DNA of 16,356 nt, from NCBI GenBank assembly GCA_003524565.1, contig DQGU01000099.1, forward strand, positions 1 to 16,356, written 5' to 3'. Positions 1 to 6,446 of the stretch are shown in pieces (positions within the stretch are counted from its first letter, which is position 1; the number at the start of each line of letters is the position of its first letter). The notes under the pieces were generated by a model. That model saw only the letters and a program-made list of their open reading frames with translations, searched no databases and was not told where the DNA came from. The DNA is from Rhodospirillaceae bacterium (GTDB lineage Bacteria; Pseudomonadota; Alphaproteobacteria; Micavibrionales; UBA2020). A program made the position numbers and the translations under genes.

Positions 1-25
1 TCATTAGATAGATACGCAGCAGGGT

Positions 26-42
26 AAAAACGGACTTATCCG
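26..42 (-). terminator. possible weak terminator after the TauE-like gene
   Basis: On the minus strand, downstream of the transporter stop, a 4-bp CGGA/TCCG stem with a 4-nt loop (31-42) is followed by five T residues (26-30). A G-T wobble could add a fifth pair. The stem is short, so this is a weak candidate. No other feature can be supported in positions 1-79; an ATG on the minus strand at 4-2 could start a gene running out of the window, but it has no clear ribosome binding site. Confidence 0.25.
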
Positions 43-79
43 CAGCCTTCTTACGCAAGCCCTCTCTTCAAAACTTCTT

Positions 80-1090
80 TTACGCAGGATGCGCAACTGG
101 CGCATAAGCCGCGCTGCGGCACATGGCCCAGTTTATCAACCCGCAAATGCCGAGCGTCAGCGCCGCCGTAGCCGCAACCTTTGGCGACATCGGAATCACG
201 GCCAGCGTGCTGACGAATTCGATGGCAATCAGGCCTATCAGCACGTTCGCTATCGTCCGGCGTGACAGCACCGAGCATAAATAAGCCCCGACCGGCGCCC
301 CCACGACCACCACAGGCACAGCGGCCAGCCAATACCCTTGCACCGTGGGCGTAAAGGTATCCAGCACCATGCCGTGCAGCGCAAAGCCAACCAGTGTATT
401 TGACGTCATCAACAGAACGGTTGTCGGCGTTGCGACTTTTTCATCAAGGCGGAATAGCAGAACCATGGTCATGAATGTGATGATGTCAATGCCGCTGCCG
501 ACCAGACCGCTCATGATGCCGCCGATAAAACCCGTAAACATCAAAATGCAGATTTCCTTCTTGCCGACGAAAGGCAAAGCGCTATGCCGCTGTATTTTTT
601 CGCTGCGGTTCATGAAAATCAGCGCAATCGCCAAGCTGGAAACCATAATGGTAAAAGCGATTTTCACCAGCGGTGGCGATACCATCGGCAAAACGTAAAA
701 CGTGCTGAACAGCAAACCAAAAATGCCGCCGATACCCGGCCACAGCACCGCGCGCCATTCAACGCGCACGCGCAGAAAGATAATACCGATGGACGCCGCT
801 GTCATACCAATACTTTGGATAGCCAGCGCAAAAACGCGCGCTTCGTGCGGCGGAATCCCAAGCACCTTGGTGAATACCGGAAACGCGACCGCACCGCCGC
901 CTTCGCTTGTCGCACCTGCGACCAGCGAGCCGAAAATCATCGTCAGTGTAATCTGCCAGTTATCCAGCACGCTTTGCACGGCATGTGCACCGCCAAATCC
1001 GTACCAGCAAACCCAGACCAAGACGGCCAGCGCGAGGTTTACCTTCAATGCGCGTTTGTATTGAACGTTGGCGTCAATCGACACAACCAT
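80..1090 (-). CDS. TauE/SafE-family membrane transporter (putative sulfite/organosulfonate or related anion exporter)
   Basis: A 336-aa polytopic inner-membrane protein with about eight or more hydrophobic segments, roughly at residues 17-33, 46-62, 86-106, 115-135, 142-160, 180-205, 222-240, 254-276, 282-300 and 306-323. It shows the two-fold pseudo-repeat of the TauE/SafE (DUF81) family: a glycine-rich stretch GATSEGGGAVAFP at 59-71 and a second glycine-rich element GFIGGIMSGLVGSG at 187-200. Members move sulfite, sulfonates or other small anions; the substrate here cannot be deduced. At 336 aa it is longer than the common 250-270 aa, with a hydrophilic N-terminus and an extra C-terminal hydrophobic segment. 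The ATG start is preceded by AAGGG nine bases upstream. It is transcribed away from mazG and has no partner sulfur-metabolism gene in the window. Confidence 0.82.
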   Translation of the reverse strand: MVVSIDANVQYKRALKVNLALAVLVWVCWYGFGGAHAVQSVLDNWQITLTMIFGSLVAGATSEGGGAVAFPVFTKVLGIPPHEARVFALAIQSIGMTAASIGIIFLRVRVEWRAVLWPGIGGIFGLLFSTFYVLPMVSPPLVKIAFTIMVSSLAIALIFMNRSEKIQRHSALPFVGKKEICILMFTGFIGGIMSGLVGSGIDIITFMTMVLLFRLDEKVATPTTVLLMTSNTLVGFALHGMVLDTFTPTVQGYWLAAVPVVVVGAPVGAYLCSVLSRRTIANVLIGLIAIEFVSTLAVIPMSPKVAATAALTLGICGLINWAMCRSAAYAPVAHPA

Positions 1091-1138
1091 GGAGACACAC
1101 CCTTATTTTTTTGATTTTTTTGCTTATACCGCTGTGGA

Positions 1139-1168
1139 ATTATTAACAAATATGTAAAATATTGACAA
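1139..1168 (-). promoter_or_regulatory. candidate sigma70-type promoter of the TauE-like gene
   Basis: On the minus strand TTGTCA (1168-1163) is followed after 18 nt by AATAAT (1144-1139), each one mismatch from consensus. Transcription would begin near 1132, about 40 nt before the start codon. The region is strongly AT-rich compared with the surrounding coding DNA. Found by eye only. Confidence 0.4.
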
Positions 1169-1175
1169 GGCTTTT

Positions 1176-1204
1176 TTCGCAAAAAACCACATCCATGCTA
1201 TAAA
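1176..1204 (+). promoter_or_regulatory. candidate sigma70-type promoter of mazG
   Basis: TTCGCA (1176-1181) is followed after 17 nt by TATAAA (1199-1204), which gives a leader of about 20 nt before mazG. The -35 matches 4 of 6 and the -10 matches 5 of 6. A perfect TTGACA also occurs at 1162-1167, but no -10 lies at the right distance from it. The -35 overlaps a T6-CGC-A6 inverted repeat at 1172-1186. Confidence 0.35.
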
Positions 1205-1230
1205 TCCGCCAGAAAAACAGGAGAAATGCC

Positions 1231-2097
1231 ATGTCCACCCCCACACAGCCCCAGAAAAAGCGTCAGGTCACCACGGCGGAGCGTCCCATAGACCGCCTTT
1301 TGGACATCATGGCTTACCTGCGCACCCATGCCGAGGGCTGCCCGTGGACGAAAGAACAAACACACCAGTCGCTGGTGCCTTACCTGATTGAAGAGTCTTA
1401 CGAAACTGCCGACATGATTGACCAAGGCCAGATTGACGGCCAGCTGCGCGACGAGCTGGGCGATGTTCTTTTGCAAATAGCTTTTCATTCTGAAATCGCG
1501 CGCGAACGCGGCGGCTTCACCTTCGACGATGTCGCGCAAGCAATCGTCGATAAGCTGGAACGCCGTTATCCGACCATCCTCGGCGACGAGCCGAACACGC
1601 TGACCACGCCCGAGGAAATCGACCGCCGCTGGGAAGAAATAAAAGCGGAAGAGCGTGCGCGCAAAGGCATAAAAAAAGACGCCAGCATACTTGATGAAAT
1701 ATCGACAGGACTGCCCGCCCTGCTCCGCTCCGCCAAGCTGAAGGGCCGCGCAGCGAAAGCCGGATGGGAATGGCCGAACGTCGATATGCTGCTGGATAAA
1801 ATTTCCGAAGAAGTCGGCGAGTTGAAAGAAGAAATTCACGCAGAAAATCCGGACATGGAACGCGTCATGGCCGAATTTGGGGATTTGATGTTCATGATGG
1901 TCGATTTCGCCCGCTATCACGGATTTGATGCCGAAGACGCGCTGCGCATCACCAACAGCCGTTTTGAAAAACGCTTCCGCCACATGGAACAGTTTCTGAA
2001 ACAAAAAGGCCATGCAGACATCAAATCCGCCCCGCGAGAAGACCGTCTGGCTGGCTGGAATGACGCCAAAGCTATTGAAAAAGCGGCGAAAAAATAA
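1231..2097 (+). CDS. mazG: nucleoside triphosphate pyrophosphohydrolase MazG
   Basis: Hydrolyses (d)NTPs to NMP and pyrophosphate, removing abnormal nucleotides, and in E. coli influences ppGpp levels. This is a cytosolic 288-aa protein with the tandem architecture of long MazG proteins. The first MazG domain has the metal-binding EESYE (54-58) and DELGD (74-78). The second has EEVGE (193-197) and EFGD (215-218). The WTKEQTHQSL segment (39-48) near the N-terminus is typical of the family. It is slightly longer than the 263-aa E. coli protein, with about 18 extra N-terminal residues rich in Lys, Arg and Gln. The ATG start has an AGGAG at 1219-1223, seven bases upstream. In many alphaproteobacteria mazG lies near hflX; here two unknown genes and an IMPase gene separate them and it is on the opposite strand. 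Confidence 0.95.
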   Translation: MSTPTQPQKKRQVTTAERPIDRLLDIMAYLRTHAEGCPWTKEQTHQSLVPYLIEESYETADMIDQGQIDGQLRDELGDVLLQIAFHSEIARERGGFTFDDVAQAIVDKLERRYPTILGDEPNTLTTPEEIDRRWEEIKAEERARKGIKKDASILDEISTGLPALLRSAKLKGRAAKAGWEWPNVDMLLDKISEEVGELKEEIHAENPDMERVMAEFGDLMFMMVDFARYHGFDAEDALRITNSRFEKRFRHMEQFLKQKGHADIKSAPREDRLAGWNDAKAIEKAAKK

Positions 2098-2110
2098 AGT
2101 CTTTTATTTT
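2091..2110 (+). terminator. AT-only inverted repeat at the mazG stop
   Basis: A perfect 8-bp inverted repeat, AAAATAAA (2091-2098) and TTTATTTT (2103-2110) with a 4-nt loop, begins inside the last codons of mazG and includes its stop. It lacks GC pairs, so termination would be weak; it could equally protect the mRNA 3' end or be chance. Confidence 0.2.
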
Positions 2111-2114
2111 CATA

Positions 2115-2144
2115 TTGCAATCGCTATTGTAGCGGCCATGTAAT
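2115..2144 (+). promoter_or_regulatory. weak candidate promoter of the unknown gene pair
   Basis: TTGCAA (2115-2120, 4 of 6) is followed after 18 nt by TGTAAT (2139-2144, 5 of 6), about 38 nt before the start codon at 2182. Readthrough from mazG is the alternative, since the gap is only 84 nt. Confidence 0.25.
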
Positions 2145-2181
2145 AACAGCGCGGCCTTCGCGCGCGACAGGAGAGATTTTC

Positions 2182-2613
2182 ATGGCCACCTATGATGAAT
2201 ACGGCCCCAGCCGCAGCGATATTCGCGCCGCCTTCGACAAGGCCGCCGCCGAAAAATCGCGCGGCTATCTGGCGATTGTCGAACAGGTTTTGGAAGACAA
2301 ATACGCCATCACTTCATTTTCAACCATGCGCGTCCTCGACCACCCATGCGAAATTGTGCCGTTGCTGCGCGAAGAAGATACGCGCGCATCTTACGCCACG
2401 CACCGCCTGTCGCATGTGCTGGACTTGAAAAAGGATTTTGATGCGCAAATGGCGCTTTGGGGCAAATCGCTCGATGCCGTCCTTCCCGCGTTTGTGGTCA
2501 AAGACCTTGCCGAATATCAGGCGGATAAAGATTTTGCGCGCAAACAGGCCGAATGGCAAAGCCAGCCTTGGCTGACGCGCATGATGACTACGCCGCCGAT
2601 GCGCAAAAAGTAA
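2182..2613 (+). CDS. hypothetical protein, 143 aa, soluble
   Basis: I do not recognise a family. The product is a charged, probably helical cytosolic protein with no signal peptide or membrane segment. Visible blocks are an N-terminal YDEYGPSRSDIRAAFDKAA (4-22), a central segment around CEIVPLLREEDTRASYATHR (56-75), and a basic C-terminus ending PMRKK. It contains one cysteine (56) and no zinc-type Cys/His cluster. The ATG start is well supported by AGGAG (2169-2173) eight bases upstream. Codon use looks like that of its neighbours, which argues that it is a genuine resident gene. It is followed after 16 nt by another unknown gene on the same strand, so the two are probably co-transcribed. 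Confidence 0.75.
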   Translation: MATYDEYGPSRSDIRAAFDKAAAEKSRGYLAIVEQVLEDKYAITSFSTMRVLDHPCEIVPLLREEDTRASYATHRLSHVLDLKKDFDAQMALWGKSLDAVLPAFVVKDLAEYQADKDFARKQAEWQSQPWLTRMMTTPPMRKK

Positions 2614-2629
2614 TATCGCGATTCATAAA

Positions 2630-3085
2630 ATGAAAATCATCGAACGCCTTGCAAAAAAATACGACCCGTCCCTCACCGGCGCTATCGGTATGATTGGCGG
2701 CATGGTTGTTATGGGTGCTGCGGTGGCCACACCTGTGGCTGCGGCAATCGCTGCAGGCATGGCCGCACTCGCGGGCGGTTCAGCCCTTGCAGGCGCACTC
2801 TGGGCCGGCGGAATCGTCGCGGGCGGTGCAGCGGCCATTGTCGGCTGGATTGCCATTCCGCAAACGGTTTGTGCGCTGTGCTACAAGCACCAATTGAAAA
2901 AACATGTCGCGCATGGCGGCACGACAAGCGGCATGAAATGGGTGCCCGGAATTGAAAACATGCGTGCGGGGACAGGCCTTGCGAAAAAACGCGGCCTTTC
3001 AGGTATTTTCGCGCGGGGCAAGAAAAGCGCACGAAAAAACCCGCCGCAACATCAGCCTAAACCGCCGGAACCGCCCAAGCCCTGA
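2630..3085 (+). CDS. hypothetical Gly/Ala-rich membrane protein, 151 aa
   Basis: No family recognised. After a short basic amphipathic N-terminus (MKIIERLAKKYDPSL) there are two long hydrophobic stretches, about residues 17-48 and 52-80. They are extremely rich in Gly and Ala with repeated small-xxx-small spacing, so they resemble a glycine-zipper membrane hairpin. CALC (81-84) follows directly. The C-terminal third is basic and ends in a proline/lysine tail (QPKPPEPPKP, 142-151), likely cytoplasmic. No good Shine-Dalgarno precedes the ATG, and it starts 16 nt after the previous gene, so translational coupling is likely. Its stop lies only 5 nt from the stop of the convergent IMPase gene. The low-complexity composition may make homology searches misleading. 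Confidence 0.65.
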   Translation: MKIIERLAKKYDPSLTGAIGMIGGMVVMGAAVATPVAAAIAAGMAALAGGSALAGALWAGGIVAGGAAAIVGWIAIPQTVCALCYKHQLKKHVAHGGTTSGMKWVPGIENMRAGTGLAKKRGLSGIFARGKKSARKNPPQHQPKPPEPPKP

Positions 3086-3095
3086 TTGTTTCAGG
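3081..3095. other. small perfect hairpin holding both convergent stop codons
   Basis: CCTGA (3081-3085) and TCAGG (3091-3095) form a perfect inverted repeat around a 5-nt loop. The TGA of the left gene is in one arm and the TGA of the right, minus-strand gene is in the other. Outer CCGCC and GGCGG runs could extend the stem with a bulge. There is no T tract on either strand, so it is not a standard intrinsic terminator. Confidence 0.35.
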
Positions 3096-3906
3096 CGGCC
3101 TTCACCAAACGCGGATACAAAACCTCTTCCAGCATTTTCCAGCGGGCTTCGTCCGGCGCGGCAATCAGCATGCAATGACGCAGCATGTCGGGCGCGAAGG
3201 GAATATTTTCATGCGCAAGGCGGACGTACCCGCCCGCTTCTTCCGCCAGCAAGACGGTTGCGGAGTGGTCCCACGGCGTAACTTTGTTGATATGCACAAC
3301 AAAATCGGCATCGCCGGCGGCAAGGCTCAGGAAATCATGCAAAGAGCTGCGCACATTGATAAGCCCTTTGATATGTCCGTTGATAGATTCAAAATGCCAC
3401 GCCTGACCGCCGCCGCCCATGCCTGTCATTTCCGCAGGCGTCTGTGCGCTTTGGCGCACCCGCGCAGGTTTGCCGTTGATGGTGGCGCCTTTGCCTTTGA
3501 TGGCAATCGCCATGCGCTCTTGCGGTGCGTCGTAAACCCAGCCGTATTGCGTCACGCCGTTTTGCACCAGCGCGACCAGAATACCGAAATGGCTGCGGCC
3601 ATGCGCGAAATTATATGTGCCATCAATCGGGTCGATAACCCAGATGGGGTTTTCGGATTTAAAACGCTCCAAAACCGTTTCATCTTTTGAAACAGCCTCT
3701 TCGCCAACGACGATAGAACCGGGCAGATAGGCCATCAGCGCGGCGCTGAGCGCCTTTTCGGAGGCTTCGTCAGCGATGGTGACAAAATCACCGGGGTTTT
3801 TCTCGCGCACTTCGCCATCGGCAAGGTTTTTAAAACGGGGCATGACTTCGCTGGCCGCGACTTCGCGCAGAATGTCCGCTACTTTTTCAACATCGATATC
3901 AATCAT
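3091..3906 (-). CDS. inositol monophosphatase family protein
   Basis: A 271-aa Mg2+-dependent phosphatase of the IMPase/FBPase fold. The metal and catalytic signatures are all present: GEEA (68-71), DPIDGT (92-97, within WVIDPIDGTYNF) and WDHSA (212-216) followed by the glycine-rich AEEAGG. Length fits the family (about 260-280 aa). Possible substrates are inositol phosphates, histidinol phosphate (HisN-like) or another sugar phosphate; the sequence alone does not decide, so no gene symbol is given. The start codon overlaps the hflX stop in an ATGA (3903-3906), which shows translational coupling. The end abuts a convergent gene with a 5-nt gap. Confidence 0.9.
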   Translation of the reverse strand: MIDIDVEKVADILREVAASEVMPRFKNLADGEVREKNPGDFVTIADEASEKALSAALMAYLPGSIVVGEEAVSKDETVLERFKSENPIWVIDPIDGTYNFAHGRSHFGILVALVQNGVTQYGWVYDAPQERMAIAIKGKGATINGKPARVRQSAQTPAEMTGMGGGGQAWHFESINGHIKGLINVRSSLHDFLSLAAGDADFVVHINKVTPWDHSATVLLAEEAGGYVRLAHENIPFAPDMLRHCMLIAAPDEARWKMLEEVLYPRLVKAA

Positions 3907-5306
3907 GCCGCGCTTCCTTTTTTCTTTACGGTTGTTTTCTTGGTGGCCGTCTTTTTCTTCGGCTTGGCCGCCGCTGCTTTTTTGGCCTTTTTCTTTTTTT
4001 GCACGGCGCTGAATTGATACCCAAATTTATCGGTAAAACGCGCAACGTCTTCGGGGTCAAGGCGCACAGAAATCACCGCCGTTTCATCGCCATCTTCGCG
4101 CGCGGTAACCTCGCCGCGGGCATAAAGCCATGCCATGGCCTTACCGTCCGTGAGCGGGATATCGGCCTGCAGCGTCATACGGTCCTTGCCAAGGCGCGTG
4201 CCAATCAGCGACAACAGCCGCTCAATCCCCTCGCCCGTCAGCGCGGATACGGCGGCCAGATTGTCCTGCGACTGGCTGCGGGCGATGGCATAATTTCGGT
4301 CTTCGGCGGGCAGGTTGTCGATTTTGTTCATGACTTCGATGACACGCGCATCATCCGCAGCGATGCCTAGGTCTTTGAGGATATTCAGCACATCCTCTTT
4401 CTCCGCCTCGGTATTTTCCTGCGAAATGTCGCGCACATGCAAAATGACGGCCGCTTCCTGCACTTCTTCCAGCGTCGCGCGGAAGGCGGCGACCAGATGC
4501 GTGGGCAGGTCGGAAATGAAACCGACGGTATCGGACAAAATCGCCTTTTGCCCCGTCGGCAATTCGATACCGCGCATGGTGGTGTCCAGTGTTGCGAACA
4601 GCAGGTCTTTGGCAAAAACCTCCGCACCCGTGATGCGGTTGAACAACGTCGATTTGCCTGCGTTGGTGTAGCCCACCAGCGCGACAATCGGATACGGTTC
4701 TTTCTTGCGCGATTCACGTTGCAGGCGGCGGTTTTTCTTGACCAGTTCCAAATCGACTTTCAGGCGTTTGATTTTTTCGTCCAGCATCCGGCGGTCGAGC
4801 TCTTTTTGCGTCTCGCCGGGGCCGCCGGTTTTGCCAAGGCCGCCGCGCTGGCGCTCAAGGTGGCTCCACGCCTTGACAAGGCGGGAGCGTTGATACGACA
4901 GCGCCGCCAGTTCGACCTGCAAAATACCTTCTTTGGTGCGGGCGCGGGCGCCGAAAATCTCGAGAATAAGGCCGGTGCGGTCGATGACCTTGCAGGACAG
5001 TTCCTGTTCAAGGTTGCGCTGCTGCACGGGCGTGACGGCAGCGTCGACATAGACAAGGCCAACCTCGGCTTCTTTTGCCATGGCGGCGATACGCTGCACC
5101 ACCCCGCCGCCAATCAGCGTTGCGGGTTTTATCTGCTTCACCACGACGACTTCGGCGTGAATAACTTCAAGGTCGATGGCGCGCGCAAGGCCGATGGCTT
5201 CCTCAAGCGCAACATCAGGTGCGCGCACATGGGTGCGTTGCCCGCCTTCTTCCGCACGCGCAGAGGGCGGCAGGTCGGGATGCAGTACGATGATTTTTTC
5301 AGTCAT
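3903..5306 (-). CDS. hflX: ribosome-associated GTPase HflX
   Basis: HflX splits stalled or stress-inactivated 70S ribosomes using GTP. The 467-aa protein has the N-terminal HflX domain (about 1-120), a helical linker with the family signature GGPGETQ (161-167), and the Obg-HflX-type G domain. That domain has G1 GYTNAGKST (212-220), G3 DTVG (259-262), G4 NKID (327-330) and G5 SAL (354-356). A C-terminal subdomain follows to about residue 436. Residues 437-467 form an unusual low-complexity tail in which 15 of 31 residues are lysine, the rest mainly Ala and Thr. The ATG start has no strong Shine-Dalgarno; the nearby upstream ATGs (minus strand, about 5336-5331) are out of frame. It lies 44 nt after hfq, as in many proteobacterial hfq-hflX operons, and overlaps the next gene by 4 nt. 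Confidence 0.96.
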   Translation of the reverse strand: MTEKIIVLHPDLPPSARAEEGGQRTHVRAPDVALEEAIGLARAIDLEVIHAEVVVVKQIKPATLIGGGVVQRIAAMAKEAEVGLVYVDAAVTPVQQRNLEQELSCKVIDRTGLILEIFGARARTKEGILQVELAALSYQRSRLVKAWSHLERQRGGLGKTGGPGETQKELDRRMLDEKIKRLKVDLELVKKNRRLQRESRKKEPYPIVALVGYTNAGKSTLFNRITGAEVFAKDLLFATLDTTMRGIELPTGQKAILSDTVGFISDLPTHLVAAFRATLEEVQEAAVILHVRDISQENTEAEKEDVLNILKDLGIAADDARVIEVMNKIDNLPAEDRNYAIARSQSQDNLAAVSALTGEGIERLLSLIGTRLGKDRMTLQADIPLTDGKAMAWLYARGEVTAREDGDETAVISVRLDPEDVARFTDKFGYQFSAVQKKKKAKKAAAAKPKKKTATKKTTVKKKGSAA

Positions 5307-5322
5307 AGGATTTTCTGGTTTC

Positions 5323-5343
5323 CGCCTGCATCATGCGCAGGCG
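5323..5343 (-). other. hfq-hflX intergenic hairpin
   Basis: A perfect 7-bp GC-rich stem, CGCCTGC (5323-5329) with GCAGGCG (5337-5343), around a 7-nt loop occupies about half of the 44-nt gap between hfq and hflX. No T run follows on the minus strand, so it is unlikely to be a full terminator. An RNA-processing or stability element that sets different levels of the two products is a reasonable inference. Confidence 0.45.
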
Positions 5344-5350
5344 CCTGAGC

Positions 5351-5611
5351 TTACGCGTCGCTGCCGTCGTTGCCGTCCGTACCGTCTTCGTCATTCAGAC
5401 GCACAGGCGATGCAGGCATGATGGTCGAAATCGCGTGTTTGTAGATAAGCTGCGAATGAGAGTCACGACGCAGCAGCATGGAGAAATTGTCAAACCAGGT
5501 GATGATGCCCTGCAACTTCACGCCGTTCACCAGAAACACGGTGACGGACATTTTTTCCTTGCGGATTTTATTGAGGAATTTGTCCTGCAGGTTTTGGCTT
5601 TTTTCGGACAT
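5351..5611 (-). CDS. hfq: RNA chaperone Hfq
   Basis: Hexameric Sm-like protein that anneals small RNAs with mRNAs. The 86-aa product has the complete core: an N-terminal helix with SQNLQDKFLN (5-14), the Sm1 region with VTVFLVNGVKLQGIITWFDN (23-42), and Sm2 with the hallmark YKHAIST (57-63). The C-terminal tail from about residue 72 is short and acidic (DEDGTDGNDGSDA). This agrees with the acidic tips of other Hfq proteins that sweep RNA off the core. An AAGGAT lies about ten bases before the ATG. It precedes hflX in the same direction; the 133-nt upstream gap probably contains its own promoter. Confidence 0.97.
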   Translation of the reverse strand: MSEKSQNLQDKFLNKIRKEKMSVTVFLVNGVKLQGIITWFDNFSMLLRRDSHSQLIYKHAISTIMPASPVRLNDEDGTDGNDGSDA

Positions 5612-5744
5612 CTTAATTTTTATCCTTCACAAAAATTTGTGTGTTTTAAAAGGCCTTGAGCCCTTTATACCCCTCTTGACCATATTTATTTCTAAAGCCG
5701 AAACCGCTGAATCACAAGGGGGATGCGGCCGCTTTAGCCATGAA
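5612..5744 (-). promoter_or_regulatory. hfq upstream region with palindrome beside the RBS
   Basis: This is the longest gap within the minus-strand series. On the minus strand it holds an isolated TATAAA (5669-5664) with no convincing -35, AT-rich sequence, and an inverted repeat CACAAA-N2-TTTGTG at 5641-5628. The repeat abuts the AAGGAT ribosome binding site (5627-5622). A promoter for hfq is likely here because the gap separates it from the HAD gene, but its exact position is not clear. Confidence 0.4.
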
Positions 5745-6446
5745 CTAATGGAAATATTCTTCAATAAATTCCATAAAGTGACCGTGAGTGGCAAAACGGC
5801 GCGCCGGCTGATTTTTGAGCAGCAGATCTTCCGGCGGCGGTTTGGTTTCAATCAGGATACCGCTGCAACCGGTGCGGTGCGCACACATCATGTCGGTGTG
5901 GCTGTCGCCGACAAACCAGACATCCGCCGCAGGGGCAATGCCGCTGCCCTCAAGCGCCAGCATGACGGGCGCGGCATCCGGCTTGTCCGCCGCCGCATCA
6001 CCTGCCCCGACGATACCGCTGAAATATCCGGTGAAGCCCGCGCGCGCAACATCTTCGCGCAAAAGGTCGCCGCGTTTGTTGCTGACAACGCCCATGTAAA
6101 CACCCGCGCGCGCCAGCGCCGCAAGAACATCTTCGATGCCGTCCACCAGTTTCACGCCGCGCTCTTTGCACAGCTTCAGAAACGTCTTGTAGTAAACTTT
6201 GTCGGCTTCCTGCCAGCGTTCTTCACCGAAAAGAATAACGAAGGCATCCCGCGCCGACTGGCCGGAGCGGCGGCGGATTTCCGCTTCGCTCCACGGCTCC
6301 ATGCCCATGTGCATCAGCGTGGCATTAATCGCATCTACGCCGATGTTCCAGTTATTGACAACCGTATCATCCCAGTCGAATAGAACGGCGCGCGGCTTGG
6401 GAAGTTTGAATTTGACAGCGGCGGCAGACATCAACGCGGATTCCAT
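5745..6446 (-). CDS. HAD-superfamily hydrolase, phosphoglycolate-phosphatase-like
   Basis: A 233-aa haloacid-dehalogenase-fold phosphatase. Motif I is DWDDT (24-28), where the DxDxT form predicts phosphatase activity through an aspartyl-phosphate. Motif II is SNK (122-124), motif III is K155-P156, and motif IV is GDSHTD (180-185). A helical cap lies between motifs I and II (about 34-95), typical of the Gph/PGMB type. The substrate is unknown. The start at 6446 is chosen because AAGGA sits six bases upstream. A second ATG at 6431, overlapping the previous stop by one base, has a poorer site. With the chosen start the gene overlaps the transaminase gene by 16 nt, so the two are translationally coupled. 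It sits between that gene and hfq. Confidence 0.88.
   Translation of the reverse strand: MESALMSAAAVKFKLPKPRAVLFDWDDTVVNNWNIGVDAINATLMHMGMEPWSEAEIRRRSGQSARDAFVILFGEERWQEADKVYYKTFLKLCKERGVKLVDGIEDVLAALARAGVYMGVVSNKRGDLLREDVARAGFTGYFSGIVGAGDAAADKPDAAPVMLALEGSGIAPAADVWFVGDSHTDMMCAHRTGCSGILIETKPPPEDLLLKNQPARRFATHGHFMEFIEEYFH

Noticed and set aside
1162..1167. Perfect TTGACA as the mazG -35 element
   Set aside because: No -10-like hexamer lies 16-18 nt downstream; the nearest TATAAA is 31 nt away.
4437..5348. A 303-codon plus-strand open frame opposite hflX
   Set aside because: Covers the conserved HflX domain and the start of its G domain on the other strand; translation shows no known domain.
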